64,000 nucleotides of DNA, taken from assembly GCF_007570865.1 (NCBI RefSeq), contig NZ_VLPS01000009.1, positions 186,001 through 250,000 on the forward strand, read 5' to 3'. The notes under the pieces are model-generated. The model saw nothing but the letters and a program-made list of their open reading frames with translations, was not told the DNA's origin and did no database searches. Made by a program: the position numbers and the translations under genes. This DNA comes from Atlantibacter subterraneus. GTDB lineage: Bacteria > Pseudomonadota > Gammaproteobacteria > Enterobacterales > Enterobacteriaceae. This document shows, piece by piece, positions 7,588-14,677 of the stretch. The first letter of the stretch is position 1; each line of letters opens with the position of its first letter.

Positions 7588-8991
7588 TCACACCTCGCCT
7601 GGTGGCGGTTCAGTCAGTGAGGCTGATTCAGCGAGCAGCTCGCTCAGCACCACATCGGGGTCTGCATCAGCATCAATGATGTTCAGCTTCTGTAATGACT
7701 TAATCGCATCCACCCGGCGAATATCACCGCCCTGGCGCAGCGACTGAATGGCCAGCGCCGCAGGAGGGTTGAACTCCTTCGACTCAACATCCAGTTCAGT
7801 GCGGACATCGACACTGCCGCCGTCTTTCTCGCCGATGTACTCGGCCATGATTTGCAGGATGTTGTCGATCGCGTCTTCCAGGCTGGTTGCCATCGTGTAG
7901 AGGGGCGACTGTTCCTGCATCTTCTCTTCCGAGGTCTGGTCAACAGACTTGGTCGAGGTGTTATCGGTACGCAGTAACTTAGCGCCCGCCTGGCGCATCT
8001 GTTCCACCAGGTCAGTCAGTGACTCTTTGCCGGCACCGATCGCTGCTCCAGAATGCTCGGTGTATTCCATTCCCTGTTTTTGACGATCGGAGAATGACGT
8101 GGCCGAGGAGGAGCCAATCACGAGTTCCTCTCCCTCCTCGAGTCCAAACACTGACAGGATTGGAACACGCACCACGTGCAAAATGTTGTCCTGCTCGCTC
8201 TGGCTCTGCCAGTGCTTGACGTTCAGCAGCGCCATATTCAGAAGCGGCGGAGAGCCGCACATAAAACCGGTGCGCTTGGTGTAGAGCGTGACCAGCGTTA
8301 TGTCCTTGCGGGATGTGGTCCATTCGTCGTGCAGCGCCCAGTTCACCTGACCGTCGGCACCAGTGGCCTTGCGGTAAATCCGCACCTGCCCGGGCGTCAG
8401 CAGGCGAATCTGCTCGACCTTTGTCTGCCCAAAGTCGTCACCGTGCTCGACCACCACCTCTTTGATGCGCAGCTCGGTGAGCGTAACCTTGCCGCCGGTC
8501 ATCTTCGACTTCCAGCCGATCACCTGGCGGGGATTCAGCATGGTGACGTATGGGCGTGCGCCGGTGGCCTTTTCGTCGGCTTTCGTCCTGACCTGCTCTG
8601 CATCCACCCGCGGATAGTCCACCAGCGCATGAGACAGGCCATATTGCATCGCCAGGCTGAAGAACGCCTGCGCCCATACATCGAGGCGACTGCCCTCCAG
8701 ATCCACATTCTTTGCGAACTCACGAAGCTGGTCCGGGACGTTCTCGCCCAGTTGGATAGGCTCAGCGAATACGCGACCAACGTTCTGGTTGATGGTCTCT
8801 TCGTAGGCAGGAAGAAGCGTGGCCACAGCCAGGCGCTTTTTGTAATCCTCTTTATCCTCTTTCGGCCAGCGGGGCAGATAAGCCTCGCCAAGCTGGCGCA
8901 TGTATAGCGTGCCCCCCATCAGGGCGTCGTTAATGTCCCACGCCTGCACCATGTTCCCATAGTCCAGATTGGGTGTTGAAATATCAGGCAT
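7588..8991 (-). CDS. Portal protein (DUF4055 family)
   Basis: 467 residues: N-terminal LDYGNMVQAWDINDALMGGTLYMR, then AVATLLPAYEETINQNVGRVFAEP, YVTMLNPRQVIGWK, and a C-terminal SLEDAIDNILQIMAEYIGEKDGG. The pattern is that of DUF4055 portals, the dodecameric ring through which DNA enters the head. Sandwiched between TerL and the gp7-like gene in the canonical order. Confidence 0.85.
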   Translation of the reverse strand: MPDISTPNLDYGNMVQAWDINDALMGGTLYMRQLGEAYLPRWPKEDKEDYKKRLAVATLLPAYEETINQNVGRVFAEPIQLGENVPDQLREFAKNVDLEGSRLDVWAQAFFSLAMQYGLSHALVDYPRVDAEQVRTKADEKATGARPYVTMLNPRQVIGWKSKMTGGKVTLTELRIKEVVVEHGDDFGQTKVEQIRLLTPGQVRIYRKATGADGQVNWALHDEWTTSRKDITLVTLYTKRTGFMCGSPPLLNMALLNVKHWQSQSEQDNILHVVRVPILSVFGLEEGEELVIGSSSATSFSDRQKQGMEYTEHSGAAIGAGKESLTDLVEQMRQAGAKLLRTDNTSTKSVDQTSEEKMQEQSPLYTMATSLEDAIDNILQIMAEYIGEKDGGSVDVRTELDVESKEFNPPAALAIQSLRQGGDIRRVDAIKSLQKLNIIDADADPDVVLSELLAESASLTEPPPGEV

Positions 8992-8994
8992 GGG

Positions 8995-10566
8995 TTAAAG
9001 CCTCAGGCTGGTGACTTTGCCGACTTTCTTCGGCGGTGAATGCAGGACGGCGTATCGCGTGCCATCCCAGTCGTGATCTTCCTGCTGGGTGTCTACATCG
9101 TCAGGGTTCTTACTGTCGCGAACGAGCACCGGTACGCGGCTTATCCAGCCCCGGCAGTAGTCGAATACGTAGAATGCTGGCTTCTCAGGCATGCCTGATT
9201 CCAGCTTCTTACCTTCAATGACAGCCTCAAGCATGTCAGCAAACAGGGCCGCGCCGTTCACGCGCGATCCCGGTTTCTTGTTGGATGGAACCCACTTAAC
9301 GCCCTGCGATTCCATTTTCTGGGCAATGGAGAGTTCTTCATCTCCAGTGTTGTAGATAGCCCCGTCAGCCGGGCCAGGTAGAACCTTCTTGCAGATGCCG
9401 GGCATGATGTTCAGTTGCCCCTGAGTTAGCCCGTTGAGTTTTATCTCCTCGGGCTCAGCAAGCTCTTCGCCCACCAGCCGCTTATCCACCCACGCTACGC
9501 CTTTGGCGACATTCGTGGATGACATGTTCAGGCCCTTGTTCAGCTCGTCAGGAGGGCAGCCATACCATTCGCCAATCAGGATCAGAGACCCGGCAGGCGG
9601 GCAGAACTGGCGACCATCCGGCAGCTCGGCGGCGGTGCCGTCGGCACGCGCCCACCAGAGGTTGGAGAACGGCTTCGATTCTCCCCAGTCATGCGAGCGG
9701 TCAACCGTCCAGCTATCCGGGATGCGGAACGGCTTGATGACATGCAGCGATGCGTTCCACAGATGGTCAAACCGCCCGCCGCTGGTAACGTCCCAGGAGC
9801 CCTCTACCCACGCCTTGCGCCGGTTCGGGTCTTTGATAGCCATCAGCGTCGCGATGTACTGCGGATCCAGATATGGGTTTTCTTTGAACGAGCCGTGAAT
9901 CGCAACGCGGGTTAGCGTCACATCCTCTTCGCGCTCAGTCTGCGGGTTAAATACCTTCTGCGTTTCGCGAATGATGGTGCCGCGTGGCGCTGGCTCGATG
10001 AAACGCTTCTTCACCCAGGTATGGCCGATGCCGAACGGGTTGGTCGTGCTGAACGTTTCTAGGGGGATCGGCTTCAACAAACTGCCGTCCGGCAGCGGGT
10101 AGTTTTCCGGGCGGAACGACGAACGTCGGCAGGAGAACATCATTTCGTAGAACTCAGCCGACTGCTGCTTGGTCAGCTCGTTGAAGCCGATAAACGGGAA
10201 CTCCTGACCGTGGTAGTCCCAGTAATCGCCTTCTTCTTTCCCGAAGCGAAACAGCAACTCTTCGCCGGTTGGCCACACCCAACGTAATTCACTGGCTGAT
10301 GCCAGATAGCGCGCGCCGTCGTTAAACAGGCGGTACATACGCTTTGACTGCGTAATGATATCGGTGAGGTTTTTATACTCGGTATCGAATATTACGCCGC
10401 GCCAGAACGAGCCATAGCCCAGGCCGACCAGGCGACGGAAGCGCGCCAGCTGCGCGGCAGTTTTACCCGGCCCGCGCGTACCCTCATAGAGGATTTCGTT
10501 ACACGGGCAGCTCAGGGATAGAGATTGCGACCCCGGCAAAGGTTTCCAGACGGCTTTGTAATTCAT
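8995..10566 (-). CDS. Terminase large subunit
   Basis: 523 residues from the ATG at 10566, whose first bases overlap the TerS stop (ATGA). Walker A GTRGPGKT at residues 29-36, the ATPase region with GFNELTKQQ and TTNPFGIGH, and a C-terminal RNase H-like nuclease with the DRSHDWGESKPFSNLWW and EEHDWD-type acidic positions. It cuts and pumps concatemeric DNA into proheads with TerS. The longer open frame to 10611 lies inside TerS and is not used. Confidence 0.9.
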   Translation of the reverse strand: MNYKAVWKPLPGSQSLSLSCPCNEILYEGTRGPGKTAAQLARFRRLVGLGYGSFWRGVIFDTEYKNLTDIITQSKRMYRLFNDGARYLASASELRWVWPTGEELLFRFGKEEGDYWDYHGQEFPFIGFNELTKQQSAEFYEMMFSCRRSSFRPENYPLPDGSLLKPIPLETFSTTNPFGIGHTWVKKRFIEPAPRGTIIRETQKVFNPQTEREEDVTLTRVAIHGSFKENPYLDPQYIATLMAIKDPNRRKAWVEGSWDVTSGGRFDHLWNASLHVIKPFRIPDSWTVDRSHDWGESKPFSNLWWARADGTAAELPDGRQFCPPAGSLILIGEWYGCPPDELNKGLNMSSTNVAKGVAWVDKRLVGEELAEPEEIKLNGLTQGQLNIMPGICKKVLPGPADGAIYNTGDEELSIAQKMESQGVKWVPSNKKPGSRVNGAALFADMLEAVIEGKKLESGMPEKPAFYVFDYCRGWISRVPVLVRDSKNPDDVDTQQEDHDWDGTRYAVLHSPPKKVGKVTSLRL

Positions 10567-11213
10567 CCACCAAGAACCTCGCTCTGCTGTTTCTGTGCTG
10601 CCGCTTCCCAACTGTCCACGTTGTCGCTGGTCGGTACCAGCATGACGTTGTGAGTGACGTCCTTAACGGGCTCTTTCTCACCAATGTCATATGCCTGACG
10701 TTCAAGGCCCACAAGGTTTTTCATCGCGTCACTCAGCGCTTTCAGTGCTTTGACTCGTTCCGGCATGCTAATAATCGAGTGATAAATCTCGTTGAGCTTA
10801 TCGCGTCCATTCTCGTCCGGTTCCAGCATCAGTTCGCCGAGCTTACGAAGAGAAGCTACGTCGGCACACTCAGCATCTAACTCATCAAACAATGCGTTGG
10901 TTATCTCCCTGGCCCGGCGGATATCACCGCGGTGCTCCATGCGTACCGTGGCGATAACCTCGGCAGTGGCCTCTATCAGTACGCGCTCAGAAAGCACTGT
11001 TTCGCTGCGTACCTGTTTGCGTACCTCTGCTTTGCGTACCAGATCGTCGGCGCGTTCTTTCACCTTTGCATTCAGATCGCGTGACCATTCATCACGTTTG
11101 GCACGCTTACGGATAGCGCCTTCGCTGATACCGTGTTGTGATGCTATCTCTCGGAGGGACATCACTCCGGCCCGGTAAGCCGATTCGATAGCCTCCCAGT
11201 CCGGTTTGCTCAT
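10563..11213 (-). CDS. Terminase small subunit
   Basis: 216 residues. N-terminal helix-turn-helix (AYRAGVMSLREIASQHGISEGAIRKRAKRDEW, residues 12-43), then a long helical oligomerisation region and a C-terminal tail that contacts TerL. It recognises the packaging site, which may lie in this gene or in the non-coding 11444-11895 stretch upstream. Stop codon overlaps the TerL start. Confidence 0.88.
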   Translation of the reverse strand: MSKPDWEAIESAYRAGVMSLREIASQHGISEGAIRKRAKRDEWSRDLNAKVKERADDLVRKAEVRKQVRSETVLSERVLIEATAEVIATVRMEHRGDIRRAREITNALFDELDAECADVASLRKLGELMLEPDENGRDKLNEIYHSIISMPERVKALKALSDAMKNLVGLERQAYDIGEKEPVKDVTHNVMLVPTSDNVDSWEAAAQKQQSEVLGG

Positions 11214-11267
11214 TCGTTACTCCAGTGTTTGTTACGCCATTACGATGGGTCTGCCCATGATGATCGC

Positions 11268-11292
11268 AATAAAAAACCGCCCGGAGGCGGTT
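11268..11292 (-). terminator. Intrinsic terminator upstream of terS
   Basis: Minus strand AACCGCC-TCCG-GGCGGTT hairpin followed by TTTTATT, directly after the 47-residue gene at 11300-11443. Confidence 0.75.
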
Positions 11293-11299
11293 AGCTTTG

Positions 11300-11443
11300 T
11301 TATGGCTGTTTATCACCAGATTCAGGTGCTGAGCCAGTATCGTCTTTCTGGTCTCTACCGGCTTGCCCTGGCTGGTCGTTTTTAACGTTATCAGGAACAG
11401 GGCTGTAATCAGGATGGTCCCCTTCGACTGGGCGATCGGTCAT
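11300..11443 (-). CDS. Small acidic phage protein, 47 aa
   Basis: ATG at 11443 with GGAGG 5 bases upstream and TAA at 11300-11302. The product starts MTDRPVEGDHPDYSPVPDNV and is hydrophilic, rich in Asp, Pro, Gly and Gln, with no hydrophobic core, so probably disordered. It is the first gene after the lysis region in the late operon and has its own terminator. Function unknown; the strong ribosome binding site argues that it is translated. Confidence 0.6.
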   Translation of the reverse strand: MTDRPVEGDHPDYSPVPDNVKNDQPGQAGRDQKDDTGSAPESGDKQP

Positions 11444-11565
11444 ACAAACCTCCTTTCTGGTTAGAAAGTCTTAAGTGTAGACAATCGGTGAGCCTTATCT
11501 GCAAGAAGGGAGATGATCTTCTTTAATCATATATAAAATAAGTGAAATTTATCACGGAAGCGCTT

Positions 11566-11682
11566 ATGGGAGATATCTCATATCAGGGCAGCGGTCCATT
11601 GCTAAGTTTAAAAGGTAACGAAAATGCATTTGCATACCCTCTGAAGAATCTGGATTTCCTTCCGTCTGAGGGTTTTTTTTAA
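11566..11682 (+). CDS. Candidate 38-aa small ORF, opposite to the late operon
   Basis: ATG at 11566 with GGAAG 5 bases upstream, ending TAA at 11680-11682. The product begins MGDISYQGSGPLLSLKGNEN. The last third of the frame coincides with a terminator hairpin on the same strand, so this may be an sRNA rather than a protein gene. No similarity recognised. Confidence 0.25.
   Translation: MGDISYQGSGPLLSLKGNENAFAYPLKNLDFLPSEGFF
11655..11681 (+). terminator. Intrinsic terminator, plus strand, antisense to late operon
   Basis: The stem ACCCTC (from 11656) pairs with GAGGGT near 11668-11673, with an inner GAAG/CTTC pairing and then eight T. It would end a plus-strand transcript that starts somewhere in 11460-11600. 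Confidence 0.5.
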
Positions 11683-11763
11683 ATTTCATGGCAATAAACC
11701 AGGATTCTTCTTAATCACCCTCGCTTACGCTTGTTAATGAAAGGTTAACGCCCATAATCAAAG

Positions 11764-11881
11764 TTCCTGCCACGACAGGAGCTGAAAAACCAACGTAAGA
11801 TCTTTGCCATTAAGAAAACAATAACAGTACTAAGTACTGATAGCCCTACTCCGACTCGCCCCATGCACGGGGCTTTTTTTT
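11764..11881 (+). ncRNA. Candidate small RNA antisense to the lysis-terS intergenic part of the late mRNA
   Basis: A possible promoter at about 11729-11757 (TTGTTA, 16 bases, CATAAT) is followed by a stem TCCTG/CAGGA, a perfect 15-base palindrome CAGTACTAAGTACTG, and a terminator GCCCC-ATGCAC-GGGGC with eight T ending at 11881. There is no convincing reading frame on either strand here. Transcription would oppose the late operon. Start position is approximate. Confidence 0.4.
11858..11881 (+). terminator. Intrinsic terminator, plus strand
   Basis: GCCCC/GGGGC stem with a 6-base loop followed by TTTTTTTT. It abuts the 3' end of the Rz1 gene, which is on the other strand. Confidence 0.75.
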
Positions 11882-11895
11882 GCCCGAAACACCGG

Positions 11896-12138
11896 TTAAC
11901 GGTTCACGGCGTTATACCAGGCCTGCCAGCGGTACTTGTCGAGTCGCAGCTGGCGCAGGCATTCTGCCGTTTCGATATCCGCCTGCAGGTCTGCGTCGCT
12001 ATTGGTACCCGCGTTACTTGCCCTGCACGGCTCCTGCATCAAATCCGCTGATGGAGTTGGCAGCGTCGATGGCACGCTGGCGCAGCTGCACAGCAGTATC
12101 GTCAAACTGGCACACAGTACGATCCGGAGACTGAACAT
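11896..12138 (-). CDS. Rz1-like outer membrane spanin
   Basis: 80 residues. Hydrophobic signal MFSLRIVLCASLTILLCSC with a lipobox-type LLCSC, then a serine/proline-rich segment (ASVPSTLPTPSADL). The gene begins inside the Rz gene in a different frame and runs past its end, the classic Rz/Rz1 nesting. The lipoprotein would join Rz across the periplasm to fuse the membranes at the end of lysis. Confidence 0.8.
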   Translation of the reverse strand: MFSLRIVLCASLTILLCSCASVPSTLPTPSADLMQEPCRASNAGTNSDADLQADIETAECLRQLRLDKYRWQAWYNAVNR

Positions 12139-12364
12139 ATTTCACCACGTCGCGGGTTATGGTCCGGTAAATCACCTTCGCCCCGGCACTGGCCGCAGCG
12201 GCTTTCTTCTCTACCGGCTGGATGGTTTTCTCGGCCTTTTGCTTTTTGTCCGCCGCCAGCGCGTTAATGTGGTCAGCGTGAGCATTCCACCCGGAACGCC
12301 AGGCGATAAGTGCCGTGGCAGAGATGCTGACCACCAGCGCCAGCAGCACATATCGCCACTTCAT
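12014..12364 (-). CDS. Rz-like inner membrane spanin
   Basis: 116 residues. One N-terminal membrane segment (YVLLALVVSISATALIAW), then a charged periplasmic coiled-coil region (AADKKQKAEKTIQPVEKKAAA). It overlaps the endolysin gene by 4 bases and hosts the start of Rz1. Role: third step of lysis. Confidence 0.8.
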   Translation of the reverse strand: MKWRYVLLALVVSISATALIAWRSGWNAHADHINALAADKKQKAEKTIQPVEKKAAAASAGAKVIYRTITRDVVKYVQSPDRTVCQFDDTAVQLRQRAIDAANSISGFDAGAVQGK

Positions 12365-12987
12365 ACCAGCGCACTCCGCGCCCGGTTATAGCGCTGCCGG
12401 CGGTCTTCAATGCCGTTATGGCCACCATTGATAATCTGCGTGACGCGCGCCAGGTCGCCGGAGTAAAGCAAACAACCGCTGGTGGCGTAGAACCATGCCG
12501 CTGAACGCGCCGCGTTGCGGTCCTGCTCCAGCAGCTCGGGACTGGTGACCAGATCGAGTTTCAGCGCGGTACCGCATTTTGTGTAATTTGCCTGACCGGT
12601 GATCTGAATCAGGCCGCGTCCGCGATATTTCCAGCCATCACCCGGTGCTTTGTTGCCCAGGCGTTTGCTGTACACAAGATTTGCGATGGCACACTGGCGC
12701 TCCAGCGGTAACACCTTTTCATACGAGCGGCGGCCCAGCGCATTAGCCTGGTCTTGGGTGAGTCGCCCGGCGCGGACGAAATCGACGAGGCCTGCCACGC
12801 TGTAGTTCATGCTCTCCACCAGCCGGGAGAAACTCACGGACTCGTGTCCGGTCTGGGCGATAAACATCGCCTGATCAGTCGGTGCAGTGATGCCGAATTC
12901 TTTCATCGCCGCATCGATGTGCGGAAACCAGCGCGCAGCTAATCCGGCGCTTATACCAGCCGCCTGCTGAAATTGTGATTGTTTCAT
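12361..12987 (-). CDS. Endolysin, glycoside hydrolase family 19 (chitinase/lysozyme fold)
   Basis: 208 residues without a signal peptide. GH19 signatures: MFIAQTGHESVSFSRLVESM with the catalytic Glu in GHES, YRGRGLIQITGQANYTKCG, and INGGHNGIEDRRQRY near the end. It cleaves peptidoglycan glycan strands once a holin has opened the membrane. Overlaps the Rz gene and the second holin gene by 4 bases each. Confidence 0.88.
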   Translation of the reverse strand: MKQSQFQQAAGISAGLAARWFPHIDAAMKEFGITAPTDQAMFIAQTGHESVSFSRLVESMNYSVAGLVDFVRAGRLTQDQANALGRRSYEKVLPLERQCAIANLVYSKRLGNKAPGDGWKYRGRGLIQITGQANYTKCGTALKLDLVTSPELLEQDRNAARSAAWFYATSGCLLYSGDLARVTQIINGGHNGIEDRRQRYNRARSALV

Positions 12988-13268
12988 TCAGACCTCAGGA
13001 CATAGAAGAGCCGCGCCACATTCCCCCGTGCCCTGAACACGGCAGCGCAGATAATCAGATTGATAGTCACGGTTGCCCAGTGGGTATGCAGGTAGGAGTC
13101 AAACAGATACCGGAACGGCACCGATGCATACGCAAGAATAATCAGGTAGGCCAGCCATGACGCCCACGGGTTATGGCGCCCGCCAGGCTTACGGAACATC
13201 ATCAGGCGCAGAACAATGGCGGCACAGGCCACCACGTTTGTCAGCACCAGCGGATCGTTAGTTACCAT
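12984..13268 (-). CDS. Phage holin (3-TM type, Phage_holin_3_7-like)
   Basis: 94 residues with three hydrophobic segments at about 8-24 (VLTNVVACAAIVLRLMMF), 37-53 (ASWLAYLIILAYASVPF) and 66-79 (TVTINLIICAAVF). The pattern and the RGNVARLFYVLRSE tail match small three-helix holins next to endolysin genes. Overlaps the neighbouring holin gene by 11 bases. Confidence 0.75.
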   Translation of the reverse strand: MVTNDPLVLTNVVACAAIVLRLMMFRKPGGRHNPWASWLAYLIILAYASVPFRYLFDSYLHTHWATVTINLIICAAVFRARGNVARLFYVLRSE

Positions 13269-13635
13269 TGGTTCCCCCTCTCCAGCGTGCCAGCAGCTTC
13301 AGCGGGTCCTGTTCACTGAAAAACGTCAGTGTTTTGATGGCCACGGCAGAAAGAATCACCGCGCCGAGCGCATCCAGCGGTTTGTCGGCATAGCCGGTTA
13401 TGCTCGCCAGCCACGAACCCACCAGCCCGGAGCCATAGACACCAGCAAAATACGACACGACGAAATACGCGGAACGGCGGAAAATCGTCAGGTCGGCAGC
13501 GGTGGCCACGTAGAACACGGCCCCGGCAAACGCGCCGAACACCACGCCGTAATCAGTGCCGGTAAGCAGTCCATAAATACTCGCGCCGGTCAGCGCACTG
13601 CCGGCAGCCGCGGTACCGGAAAAAGGTTCGGACAT
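13258..13635 (-). CDS. Second holin-like membrane protein (Phage_holin_8-like)
   Basis: 125 residues with three or four hydrophobic stretches (GASIYGLLTG, VVFGAFAGAVFYVATAADL, YFVVSYFAGVYGSGLVG, LDALGAVILSAVAI). It is the first gene of the lysis cassette, and its Shine-Dalgarno (GAGGGGG, minus strand) is inside a hairpin, see the regulatory entry. Two holin-like genes in a row are common; one may act as the antiholin. Confidence 0.7.
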   Translation of the reverse strand: MSEPFSGTAAAGSALTGASIYGLLTGTDYGVVFGAFAGAVFYVATAADLTIFRRSAYFVVSYFAGVYGSGLVGSWLASITGYADKPLDALGAVILSAVAIKTLTFFSEQDPLKLLARWRGGTNGN

Positions 13636-13639
13636 TACG

Positions 13640-13675
13640 CCCCCTCGCTATTGATGAGTCCTCTCGAATGAGGGG
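13640..13675 (-). promoter_or_regulatory. Hairpin covering the holin ribosome binding site
   Basis: On the minus strand CCCCTC (13675-13670) can pair with GAGGGG (13646-13641), the Shine-Dalgarno of the holin gene that starts at 13635, with an inner GAG/CTC pairing. This resembles in principle the lambda S gene, where a leader hairpin tunes holin translation. Confidence 0.5.
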
Positions 13676-13705
13676 AAATAAAAAAGGCCCACCGAAGTGA
13701 GCCTC
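13676..13705 (-). terminator. Intrinsic terminator before the lysis cassette
   Basis: Minus strand GGCTCAC-TTCG-GTGGGCC hairpin (one G.T pair) followed by TTTTTTATT, 22 bases after the stop codon of the 13728 gene. Confidence 0.75.
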
Positions 13706-13727
13706 AACTGAGAATGATTTTGAGATG

Positions 13728-13988
13728 TTAATGCAGCATATCGCGTTTAATAACCTCTTCCGGAAGAGGTGTTGCCGCAAGATTGGGAAGATCTGCTTGG
13801 GCAAACTCAAGCTGAATAAAACGTAATTCTGACATACGCACTTCAGCTCCATTCGGGTACCTTGCGTACCTGGTACCCTCAGAGTCTGTTACATCAGAGA
13901 CCAGAACTGGATAAAGTTTTTCCAGTCCTGATGGCTGGATGTGCTTGATAAGCATCGGGATTGGATAGAAGGTACGGGAAGTTCGCAT
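13728..13988 (-). CDS. Hypothetical phage protein upstream of lysis genes
   Basis: 86 residues from the ATG at 13988 (MRTSRTFYPIPML...); a GTG start at 14027 with GGGG three bases upstream would add 13. Contains KLYPVLVSDVTDSEGTRYARYPNGAEVRMSELRF, a beta-rich segment that looks like a conserved phage protein, but I cannot name a family. It lies between the Q-controlled leader and the holins, so it should be a late gene. Function unknown. Confidence 0.55.
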   Translation of the reverse strand: MRTSRTFYPIPMLIKHIQPSGLEKLYPVLVSDVTDSEGTRYARYPNGAEVRMSELRFIQLEFAQADLPNLAATPLPEEVIKRDMLH

Positions 13989-14044
13989 TGGAATGCCTGA
14001 TAAAGGATAGGTACCTGAGCCTAGCACTTACCCCATGAATAGAT

Positions 14045-14064
14045 AGTTTTTATCTATAAAAACT
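14045..14064. repeat. Perfect AT-rich inverted repeat
   Basis: AGTTTTTAT and ATAAAAACT separated by CT, in the AT-rich stretch upstream of the 13728-13988 gene. Possible cruciform or binding site; no function can be assigned. Confidence 0.4.
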
Positions 14065-14227
14065 TATCAATTAATAAGAATTACCTAAATAAAAAATTTT
14101 TATCAAATTTTACGAAATTATGCTGCTCGAAAAGCAACCGAGCTGATAGTCATAAACGCTCGCGTGGATCAAAGCCCTGGATGCACTGCAGAAAAACCCC
14201 TCTCTGATATTTCTGCGCCATCAGCAC

Positions 14228-14258
14228 ATAAAAAAAGACCTGCTCGGACGAACAGGTC
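14228..14258 (-). terminator. tR'-like terminator in the late leader
   Basis: Minus strand GACCTG/CAGGTC stem with a 9-base loop followed by TTTTTTTATG. It lies about 190 nt downstream of the candidate late promoter, the same layout as lambda PR'-6S RNA-tR'. Confidence 0.7.
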
Positions 14259-14427
14259 ATATCAGGTAGAACATCTCTCGACGGCGCCAGGTGCCTCCCG
14301 GTGAAACGCTGACTGGATGCATCGTTTCGCATGCTTAATCAATTACAGGTTATCCAGTAATGCCCCTCCGCTCAGGGGGATTCGCCATCATTTTTTTATT
14401 TTAATGACTGTCAAAGAATGCTCTTTA

Positions 14428-14455
14428 ATCATAGTGCCCGCTTCGATGATTTCAA
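14428..14455 (-). promoter_or_regulatory. Candidate late promoter (PR'-like)
   Basis: Minus strand TTGAAA (14455-14450), 16-base spacer, TATGAT (14433-14428), start expected near 14421. It lies downstream of the Q gene and upstream of a strong terminator, the expected place for the Q-controlled late promoter. The Q-binding site itself cannot be recognised by eye. Confidence 0.55.
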
Positions 14456-14565
14456 CTCTGACAGTTCATATTTAGCCACTCTGCAGACATGATCACAAAC
14501 CGGCAATATGGGTTCCGCGTCACTCCCCGCACTTTGTCTTATTAGCGTAGGGAGTCGAGTCCATA

Positions 14566-14593
14566 AAGTAAAAAACCCCGCCGCAGCGAGGTT
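14566..14593 (-). terminator. Terminator downstream of Q
   Basis: Minus strand AACCTCGC-TGCG-GCGGGGTT stem (one G.T pair) followed by TTTTAC. It would end early transcripts after the antiterminator gene. Confidence 0.65.
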
Positions 14594-14677
14594 CTTAATC
14601 TGGTTAACGTCACGGGCGTAATATCCCATCGTTGAGACGAGATTAGCCAAATTCCGCCACGTTTGCAACATGCTAAT

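Noticed and set aside
13641-13675. Hammerhead-ribozyme-like string TTGATGAG...CTCGAAT on the plus strand
   Set aside because: The essential C of the CUGAUGA core is a U and the GAAA box is incomplete; the inverted repeat is better explained as a hairpin over the holin ribosome binding site on the other strand.
14150-14332. 60-aa minus-strand ORF
   Set aside because: It contains the tR'-like terminator and has no good ribosome binding site or protein-like composition.
14429-14671. 80-aa minus-strand ORF downstream of Q
   Set aside because: It spans a terminator and the candidate late promoter; the frame is most likely accidental.
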